A stretch of 43,694 bases of DNA from Desulfobacteraceae bacterium (GTDB lineage Bacteria > Desulfobacterota > Desulfobacteria > Desulfobacterales > UBA5616), in contig VMSV01000048.1 of NCBI GenBank assembly GCA_013791935.1, positions 1-43,694 on the forward strand. Direction: 5' to 3'. The notes under the pieces are model-generated. The model was not told where the DNA came from. It saw nothing but the letters and a program-made list of their open reading frames with translations, and searched no databases. The position numbers and the translations under genes were made by a program. Positions 38,107-43,694 of the stretch are shown in pieces (the stretch's first letter is position 1; every line of letters starts with the position of its first letter).

Positions 38107-39466
38107 TTGATATTTTCCTTTCAACACGACAAATCATGCTTCCCCTTGCCAGCATAACATCAACCTGCCCATGAAGAGCCACGTCATCAGGAGAGCGAAC
38201 AATATTGCCTTCCGGAAGAGCACGGGTTATGGTGTAACCCCTTTGGAGAATGGCTTTGGGATTCAAGGCATGAAGTTGGGCATGAAGTTGATCCAGGTGG
38301 TTTTTGTTTTGAGTATTCAATTTAATGATGAATACTTGAAGCTTATTGTTTAATTGCTCAAGCTTAAATTTAACTTTTATCGTGCCTTTAACCGGGTTGT
38401 GTGACACCAGGGATTCGGAGATCCATTTCAATTTTTCCTTATTGCCTTTGATAAATCTTACCATGCACAAGGCAATTCTATTTTGGTAATCATCCACTCT
38501 TAAGATTAAATCCTGAATGGTTTTGCGGGGTTTTGGTAAACGACTTGAAACCTGTTTCAGATGGTTTCTGCAATCTCGAATATAACCGAGCATCTGCCGG
38601 TTCAACTGATTTTGAAGGCTTGAAATCTGAAGAGTCAGTTCGTTTCGAACCGGTACGGCCAGTTCAGCCGCCGCAGACGGAGTAGGAGCTCTGAGGTCTG
38701 CAACAAAGTCTGCAATGGTGAAATCCGTTTCATGTCCCACGGCGGATATGACAGGAATCTGCGAGTGATAAATGGATCGCGCCACTTCCTCTGAATTAAA
38801 GGGCTGCAAATCTTCCAGAGAACCGCCGCCTCTGGCCAGAATAATAAGATCGGAATCCCTCCTTGCGTTTAAAATCCGAAACGCTTCTACAATCTCCGAA
38901 ACAGCGCCTTGCCCCTGGACCTTAACCGGAAGGATTTCCATGGGCATATTGGGAAACCTCCTCTGGACAATGGTGATAATATCATGAACCACGGCTCCGG
39001 TGGGTGAAGTTACGAGGCTAATTTTTCTCGGTAAATATGGGATGATTGTTTTATGATTCTGGTCGAATAAACCATCCTTTTTCAGGCGATCCCTTAACTG
39101 TTCATAGGCGATCTGTAGAGCGCCTATGCCCTTGGGTTCTAAATATTCAAGGATGATCTGGTAGGTCCCCCTGGGTTCATAGACACTGATCCGGCCCAGT
39201 CCCATAATGTGCAGGCCATCCTCAAGTTCAAAATGGACCCCTCGATTCTGATTGCGAAACATCACTGAAGCGATCTGGGCATTTTCATCCTTCAAAGTAA
39301 AATAATAATGGCCTGACGAGGGTTTTCTGAAATTGGACACTTCGCCGGAGATCCAGATAAACGGGAATTCGGATTCAAGCAGGACCTTGATGGAAGTGGT
39401 CAGCTCAGAAACGGTATATATACGTCTTTCAAGGGATGAAAGAGTTGAAGGTGTGGTTTTAACCAT
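38087..39466 (-). CDS. xseA: Exodeoxyribonuclease VII large subunit
   Basis: Catalytic subunit of exonuclease VII. The ATG at 39466 gives 459 residues (E. coli XseA has 456); a GTG at 39541 would add 25 residues without family similarity. The N-terminal OB-fold domain shows FPFIWISGEVSNFRKPSSGH and YYFTLKDENAQIASVMFR. The catalytic domain shows ISLVTSPTGAVVHDIITIVQ, PNMPMEILPVKVQG and LIILARGGGSLEDLQPFN. It continues with PVISAVGHETDFTIADFVAD and LRAPTPSAAAELAVP, all hallmark blocks. A long coiled-coil region ends in NPKAILQRGYTITR. It is the first gene of the xseA-xseB-ispA-dxs-tlyA operon and begins 98 bp from the dif-like site. Confidence 0.96.
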   Translation of the reverse strand: MVKTTPSTLSSLERRIYTVSELTTSIKVLLESEFPFIWISGEVSNFRKPSSGHYYFTLKDENAQIASVMFRNQNRGVHFELEDGLHIMGLGRISVYEPRGTYQIILEYLEPKGIGALQIAYEQLRDRLKKDGLFDQNHKTIIPYLPRKISLVTSPTGAVVHDIITIVQRRFPNMPMEILPVKVQGQGAVSEIVEAFRILNARRDSDLIILARGGGSLEDLQPFNSEEVARSIYHSQIPVISAVGHETDFTIADFVADLRAPTPSAAAELAVPVRNELTLQISSLQNQLNRQMLGYIRDCRNHLKQVSSRLPKPRKTIQDLILRVDDYQNRIALCMVRFIKGNKEKLKWISESLVSHNPVKGTIKVKFKLEQLNNKLQVFIIKLNTQNKNHLDQLHAQLHALNPKAILQRGYTITRALPEGNIVRSPDDVALHGQVDVMLARGSMICRVERKISNGQENL

Positions 39467-39564
39467 GAAACGGAAATAGCACAGTTGGGGTGTGGATTCA
39501 ATTAAATCCTTTTTTATGGAGTGGACGTCCTTGATGAACACTCTTGGGGTGCTTTATCGTTGCA

Positions 39565-39592
39565 GTGTCTGATAAGGTGTATTATGTAAACT
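39565..39592 (+). other. dif: dif-like XerCD recombination site
   Basis: A 28-bp intergenic site with XerC-type arm GTGTCTGATAA (39565-39575), 6-bp centre GGTGTA and XerD-type arm TTATGTAAACT (39582-39592). The XerD arm is identical to that of the B. subtilis dif site and close to TTATGTTAAAT of E. coli. The XerC arm keeps the terminal (A)TAA, and the 11-6-11 spacing is exact. It lies between the xseA start and a hypothetical gene, overlapping neither. GGGNAGGG octamers on both sides point at it (see findings). At dif, XerC/XerD resolve chromosome dimers at the division septum under FtsK control. No integrated element abuts it. Confidence 0.78.
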
Positions 39593-39644
39593 AATAACAG
39601 GCAAAGTGGGAAAACCAAGAAACAAATAAGGTCCCCTCTCTCTT

Positions 39645-39938
39645 TTACCCTTTTTCATGCAATTCATCGGAAGTGGGCAAAGGGGTATTTAGAAGTTCAC
39701 GAATGGCGGGTACCACAAAAACGGTTTCGTGTTTTTGTTCAGACAAACACTCTGAAAGAATCTCAATTTTTTCCTTGAGTTTTTTGTGTTTGTCCATGAT
39801 GAAAAAATCCCGGCCTTTAATTTTACAAAGACCGCTGTTAACATGAATTCCCGCCTTCCTTAAATTTTCCTCCTTTACGGTAATATCGAGTTTTTCAGCC
39901 AGATTAATCAATTCTTTGTAGATCTGCTCGGGTTTCAT
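39645..39938 (-). CDS. Small hypothetical protein next to dif-like site
   Basis: A 97-residue soluble protein with GGAG upstream of the ATG at 39938. It has an N-terminal helix (EQIYKELINLAEKLDITVKE), a strand-turn region (GIHVNSGLCKIKGRDFFIMDK) and a second long helix (LKEKIEILSECLSEQ). Then come VFVVPAIRELL and a charged tail. No family is recognised with certainty. The composition and ribosome site support a real gene. It is transcribed divergently from the Bax-inhibitor-1 gene and towards the dif-like site, as a single gene. Confidence 0.75.
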   Translation of the reverse strand: MKPEQIYKELINLAEKLDITVKEENLRKAGIHVNSGLCKIKGRDFFIMDKHKKLKEKIEILSECLSEQKHETVFVVPAIRELLNTPLPTSDELHEKG

Positions 39939-39998
39939 GCATCACGCTCCGGTTCATCATTAGAAGCAAATTCTTTTCGCACAAAATTCTTTTAGCAC

Positions 39999-40026
39999 TT
40001 GTAAATAGGTCTTTTACTGTTATATT
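39999..40026 (+). promoter_or_regulatory. Putative sigma-70-type promoter of Bax-inhibitor-1 gene
   Basis: TTGTAA (39999-40004) and TATATT (40021-40026) are separated by 16 bases, about 50 bp upstream of the start codon. The -10 box is good and the -35 box matches four of six positions. Confidence 0.45.
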
Positions 40027-40076
40027 ATTGGTTGTTTTAATACAACGTTGAACTTTTTCAATAGGGAGGTTTTTTT

Positions 40077-40778
40077 ATGATGCAAACAGCCATACCACAA
40101 ACCAGGGTTCAGGTTCAAGTCAATGAATTTATTCGGAGTGTTTACAACTGGATGACCGTTGGTTTGGCCTTGACAGGTTTCATGGCCTATTATGTGAGCC
40201 AGAGCCAAGCCATGCTTCAATTGATTTTCGGAAACAAACTGGTCTTTTTTGGCTTAATTATCGCGGAGCTGGGCATGGTGTTTTATCTGAGCGCCAGGAT
40301 TCAGAAGCTTTCCGCTTCAACGGCCACGGCTCTTTTTACCGGGTATGCGGCCTTGAACGGCGTGACTCTTTCCTGCATATTCATTGTTTATTCAGGAACA
40401 TCCATTACCTCAACGTTTTTCATCTGCTCGGCCATGTTCGTTGCTTGCAGTGTTTATGGAATGGTCACCAAAAAGGATCTGACGTCCTTTGGCGGGTTTC
40501 TTTCCATGGGCCTGATAGGGATCATCATTGCCTCGGTCGTTAATCTTTTCCTGAAAAGCTCCGGCCTGCACATGATTATAAGCTATATCGGGGTTTTTGT
40601 ATTTGTGGGCCTAACCGCCTATGACACCCAGAAGCTTAAAACCATGGCCATGAGCCAGCCCGATGGACTGGATGGGGCCGTCGTAAGGAAAGGCGCCATA
40701 TTGGGGGCCTTGACCCTGTACCTTGATTTTATCAACCTCTTTTTGATGTTGCTGAGAATTTTAGGAGACAGAAGATAA
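40077..40778 (+). CDS. Bax inhibitor-1 / YccA family membrane protein
   Basis: A 233-residue inner-membrane protein with seven predicted membrane segments. These include WMTVGLALTGFMAYYVS, MLQLIFGNKLVFFGLIIAEL and GFLSMGLIGIIIASVVNLFL. The C-terminal segment contains the acidic pair of the UPF0005 family (VFVFVGLTAYDTQKLK, then GALTLYLDFINLFLMLLRI). Relatives act as pH-sensitive calcium leak channels (BsYetJ) or interact with the FtsH protease (E. coli YccA). GGGAGG lies seven bases before the ATG at 40077; a second ATG follows immediately. It is a single gene ending at a strong terminator. Confidence 0.94.
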   Translation: MMQTAIPQTRVQVQVNEFIRSVYNWMTVGLALTGFMAYYVSQSQAMLQLIFGNKLVFFGLIIAELGMVFYLSARIQKLSASTATALFTGYAALNGVTLSCIFIVYSGTSITSTFFICSAMFVACSVYGMVTKKDLTSFGGFLSMGLIGIIIASVVNLFLKSSGLHMIISYIGVFVFVGLTAYDTQKLKTMAMSQPDGLDGAVVRKGAILGALTLYLDFINLFLMLLRILGDRR

Positions 40779-40786
40779 CGATTCTA

Positions 40787-40831
40787 CCGTCAGAATCCGG
40801 AATATAGAAAATTGCTTCCGGGTTCTGACGG
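40787..40831 (+). terminator. Rho-independent terminator after Bax-inhibitor-1 gene
   Basis: CCGTCAGAATCCGGAA (40787-40802) and TTCCGGGTTCTGACGG (40816-40831) form a 16-bp stem with one G-T-type mismatch and a 13-base loop, followed by ATAGGTTTTTGT on the plus strand. It lies 8 bp after the stop codon. It may also help stop the convergent glmM transcript, although no T-run follows on that strand. Confidence 0.85.
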
Positions 40832-40851
40832 ATAGGTTTTTGTATTGTTTT

Positions 40852-42201
40852 TCAACCGATGGCTTTCCGAACGGCTTCCGCAATTTCACTGGCGTAAGCA
40901 CTTGTTTTATCGCGGGTTGGTCCCTCCACCATAACACGGCACATGGCCTGTGTACCAGAATATCTTACAAGTACCCTTCCCTTTTGCCTCAATTGGGCTT
41001 CTATAGAGGATATGGCTTTCTGAATTTCCGGAACCAACTTAAGATCCGGCTTTGTTTTGACATTCACATTGATGAGGATCTGCGGAAAGATTTTCATCTC
41101 CTCTGCCAATACGGAAAGGGGCTCTTTTCCCGACAATACGGATTCAATGAGTTTCAAGGCGGTCAGAATTCCATCCCCGGTGGTGTGGTGTTTGAGGAAT
41201 ATGGTATGCCCCGAGTCTTCACCTCCCAGAACTGCGCCCATGGCCTTCATTTTTTCCATGACGTGACGGTCGCCCACATCAGCAGCCACAATGGTTATGC
41301 CGGCTTCAGCCAGACCTTCCTTTAAACCCAGGTTGCTCATGACCGTGCTCACCACTAAATTATTGTTCAGCAGCCTTTGTTTTTTAAGGGCTTTAGCGCA
41401 AACAAACAGGATTTGATCACCAGTGAGAATGGTTCCTTTTTCATCCACGGCAATCAAACGGTCTCCATCGCCATCAAAAGCAAGACCCATGTGAGCCCCG
41501 GTTTCAAGGACTTTCTTCCGTAGGGTCTCAGGATGCTGAGACCCGCAATGATCATTGATATTGGTACCGTCCGGATGAACAAATAGGGAGGTAACCTTTG
41601 CTCCAAGTTCCATAAACAATTTTGGTGCTACCTTATGGGTAGCGCCATTTGAGCAGTCCAGAACAAGAGCCATGTCTTTTAATGAAAAATCACGGGGCAG
41701 AGCCTTCTTTAAAAAAGAAACATACCGTCTTTCATAGCCGTTTAAACGGGTAACGTTTCCGGTATTACGGATACCTGAAGCCATGTTTTTTAGTTTTTCA
41801 TTAAAAAGCAGGGCCTCGATTTCATTTTCCTTTTCAAGGGAAAGCTTGAATCCTTCCGAATCGAATATTTTTATGCCATTGTCTTCATAGGGGTTGTGAG
41901 AGGCGGAAATCATGATGCCTGCCATGGACCCGGAGCTTTTCACCAGAAAGGCGACCCCTGCTGTCGGAAAGGTGTCCAGGACACAGGCATCCACCCCCAT
42001 GGCACAAATTCCTGAAGCGCACGCATGGGCCAGCATATCCCCTGAAATCCTTGGATCTTTTCCAATCACAATGGAATTGTTTTTTCCTGTATTCTTAAAT
42101 AAATACGCCACGGCTTTGCCCACTGCCACGGCGGTTTCCACCGTGATGGGGTCTTCATTTGCCACCCCTCGAATGCCATCTGTGCCGAACAATTTTCCCA
42201 T
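40852..42201 (-). CDS. glmM: Phosphoglucosamine mutase
   Basis: Converts glucosamine 6-phosphate to glucosamine 1-phosphate on the way to UDP-GlcNAc for peptidoglycan and LPS. The ATG at 42201 is preceded by GAGGTGG at good spacing and gives 449 residues (E. coli GlmM has 445), beginning MGKLFGTDGIRGVAN. The frame extends four codons further to 42213. The catalytic serine is Ser101 in MISASHNPYEDNG. The metal-binding loop is AFDGDGDR, the sugar-binding loop GGEDSGH, and the phosphate-binding loop VRYSGTQAMCRVMVEG. The Ser-His-Asn-Pro context is that of GlmM rather than of phosphoglucomutase/phosphomannomutase. It lies 49 bp downstream of a GlmU-like beta-helix gene. Confidence 0.96.
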   Translation of the reverse strand: MGKLFGTDGIRGVANEDPITVETAVAVGKAVAYLFKNTGKNNSIVIGKDPRISGDMLAHACASGICAMGVDACVLDTFPTAGVAFLVKSSGSMAGIMISASHNPYEDNGIKIFDSEGFKLSLEKENEIEALLFNEKLKNMASGIRNTGNVTRLNGYERRYVSFLKKALPRDFSLKDMALVLDCSNGATHKVAPKLFMELGAKVTSLFVHPDGTNINDHCGSQHPETLRKKVLETGAHMGLAFDGDGDRLIAVDEKGTILTGDQILFVCAKALKKQRLLNNNLVVSTVMSNLGLKEGLAEAGITIVAADVGDRHVMEKMKAMGAVLGGEDSGHTIFLKHHTTGDGILTALKLIESVLSGKEPLSVLAEEMKIFPQILINVNVKTKPDLKLVPEIQKAISSIEAQLRQKGRVLVRYSGTQAMCRVMVEGPTRDKTSAYASEIAEAVRKAIG

Positions 42202-42250
42202 AGGAACATCCACCTCGGAAATCTTTCATTTTTTCAATTTTATGTCCAGT

Positions 42251-43507
42251 TTAACGCAAGTCCCCCATGGATGGAATATGCTTTATGCTACTATCCACCA
42301 CTTCATCCACAATGCCCTGGAGCCATCGGGTTCCGGTTTTCCTCTGATGCTCCTCCAGATCTCGAATGACGGTTAGGTAATCGTCACCCTTTTTCTTTTT
42401 TGCGTCCGTGATTTCTGAAAGAAACCGGTCCTGAGTTTCTTGATTTCCTCTTATTTTAGAAAAGTCCTGAAGAAAGCCTTGGATCTCCGGCCATTTCTGA
42501 TGAATCTCAAATTTTTGAACGATAAGAGGATGGTTTTTATTCCCGGTGAGATCCTGATAGAGCTTTGCTGATGCAGGCAGTTTATCACAAAATAAACCGA
42601 GTCTTGTAATGCGTTCCATGATATTTAGGTTTAAGGTTTCAATGCATCCCTGAAGAAGAAGATCCGGGGACTCAGTAGAGGTGAACAAAACCCGCACATG
42701 GGCATACCATTGGGATAAGGCGACAAGATTGCCGATATATATAAGGTTGTTTTGAATAATTCTTTTTACACTTCGATACAGGCCAGCCGTATAATGGGTC
42801 ATCATATCCTTGGGCTGCCCCGCAAGGATCATTTTATCCGGAATCAGCGCGTCTTTTCGATAAATGGAGCCTGCGGCAATGACCGTTCCAAAGGCGATTC
42901 GACAAGGCCCCACGAGCCCACCCTGCCCCCCCAGGAAAATAGGATTTTCACTGAGCATGACTCCTTGGGGAACATCTCCCAGGAGCGAAGGCGTGGCCTT
43001 GTCCTGATTCGGGGTGTAATTAAAATGGATATAGGAACTGCCCACTTCGCTGTGATTCTTTCGACTTGTGCCTCCTGACATGAGGCAATCGCAGAAATTA
43101 ATCAGGCTTCCAAGGGTTACATAGGGAAAAAGGATGGTCTGTTTCAATCCCACGGTATGGGCGATGCTCGCCATTTCTTCCAGAAGCGTTCCCTCACGAA
43201 TATGGGCACCTGAACCAACCTGTGCCTTTTTAAGAAAAACCGATTGTTTGAAAAATCCTCCGGCCAGTGTCGTCTGGGGCCCAACATAGCAGTTTTCAAG
43301 GGTTGCCGGTCCTTCTGAACCGATCCGAGCCCCTTGAAGAATCAAGGTGGAAGAACCCGATATCTTGCTACCCGCATGGATAATCACATGGTCTCCGGAT
43401 ATTCTTTCGGGAATCACTTCATCACCGATTTCAACACTTTGTGGCTCTGGAATGATCACGCCTTTTTGAATTAAAATTTCCTTGGTGGATAGCTTTTGAG
43501 TTTTCAT
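42251..43507 (-). CDS. Left-handed beta-helix (GlmU acetyltransferase-like) protein
   Basis: A 418-residue protein without a nucleotidyltransferase domain. Residues about 35-215 show hexapeptide-repeat character: VIIHAGSKISGSSTLILQGARIG, LENCYVGPQTTLAGGFF, AQVGSGAHIREGTLLEE and FGTVIAAGSIYRKDALIP. They resemble the C-terminal acetyltransferase half of GlmU. A SSYIHFNYTPNQDKATPSLLGD insert sits near the putative active site. The remaining 200 residues are helical and not recognised. It lies 49 bp upstream of glmM in the same direction, suggesting a role with amino-sugar phosphates or UDP-sugars. It may be annotated elsewhere as UDP-N-acetylglucosamine pyrophosphorylase, but the pyrophosphorylase motif is absent here. 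Substrate and activity are inferred only. Confidence 0.75.
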   Translation of the reverse strand: MKTQKLSTKEILIQKGVIIPEPQSVEIGDEVIPERISGDHVIIHAGSKISGSSTLILQGARIGSEGPATLENCYVGPQTTLAGGFFKQSVFLKKAQVGSGAHIREGTLLEEMASIAHTVGLKQTILFPYVTLGSLINFCDCLMSGGTSRKNHSEVGSSYIHFNYTPNQDKATPSLLGDVPQGVMLSENPIFLGGQGGLVGPCRIAFGTVIAAGSIYRKDALIPDKMILAGQPKDMMTHYTAGLYRSVKRIIQNNLIYIGNLVALSQWYAHVRVLFTSTESPDLLLQGCIETLNLNIMERITRLGLFCDKLPASAKLYQDLTGNKNHPLIVQKFEIHQKWPEIQGFLQDFSKIRGNQETQDRFLSEITDAKKKKGDDYLTVIRDLEEHQRKTGTRWLQGIVDEVVDSSIKHIPSMGDLR

Positions 43508-43694
43508 ATTTTCTATCGTTTTATGGGGTACATGGATTGTTTATCAGGTATGGAAATAAAATTGAAACATCTGGTGTTTATTAACAAATATGAACATCAA
43601 GGGCAATGATATTGTCGGGATTCAGGAAAAAGGATCAACGTCATTAAATGTTTGGAAAATTTCTTATAAAAATGTTAAATGTTCAATACTTCAA

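Overview
The window looks like chromosomal DNA from a Gram-negative, motile bacterium, most plausibly a sulfate-reducer-type deltaproteobacterium (Desulfobacterota, Desulfobacterales-like). This placement is an inference from overall protein character and gene mixture: an Mla-type ABC operon with an auxiliary lipoprotein, a DUF2760/Hsp70 pair, a duplicated PrkA cluster, an EF-G-like paralogue and MEP-pathway genes. No rRNA or other phylogenetic marker is present. There are no tRNA or rRNA genes, CRISPR arrays, prophage genes or full insertion sequences.

Layout. 1-1001: a chemotaxis pair (receptor, cut by the window edge, plus CheW) on the minus strand behind a sigma-28-like promoter. 1085-2669: a hotdog thioesterase and, divergently, a nucleotidyltransferase-like protein. 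2717-8211: recB and recD without an adjacent recC. 8220-13766: pgi, then an Mla/MCE lipid-transport operon (STAS-MlaE fusion, MlaF, MlaD, lipoprotein) with a small Cys-rich ORF upstream. 13946-17597: DUF2760 membrane protein and a large Hsp70-family ATPase, followed directly by a 303-bp MITE-like inverted-repeat element with 10-bp target duplications. 17991-19968: ispF and cysS. 20136-27943: a sigma-54-like promoter and a five-gene cluster: small protein, PrkA, DUF444/YeaH, SpoVR/YcgB, second PrkA-like ATPase. 28059-29252: MFS transporter. 29282-31621: orphan hybrid histidine kinase. 32009-39466 (minus): EF-G-like GTPase and the housekeeping operon xseA-xseB-ispA-dxs-tlyA. 39565-39592: a strong dif-like XerCD site. 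39645-43507: a small hypothetical protein, a Bax-inhibitor-1 family membrane protein, glmM and a GlmU-like left-handed beta-helix protein.

How the genes work together. dxs, ispF and ispA supply isoprenoid precursors and prenyl diphosphates. xseA/xseB encode exonuclease VII and recB/recD encode repair helicase/nuclease subunits. The Mla-type genes would move lipids between the two membranes. glmM and its neighbour point to amino-sugar/envelope precursor synthesis. The PrkA-YeaH-SpoVR cluster resembles the stress/starvation system of enterobacteria but carries two kinase-like ATPases.

The two most notable signals outside the genes are the dif-like site and the MITE. Around the dif-like site, all nine GGGNAGGG octamers I found between 26.5 and 43 kb point towards it, suggesting that the window spans the replication terminus. 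The MITE sits exactly behind the Hsp70 stop codon.
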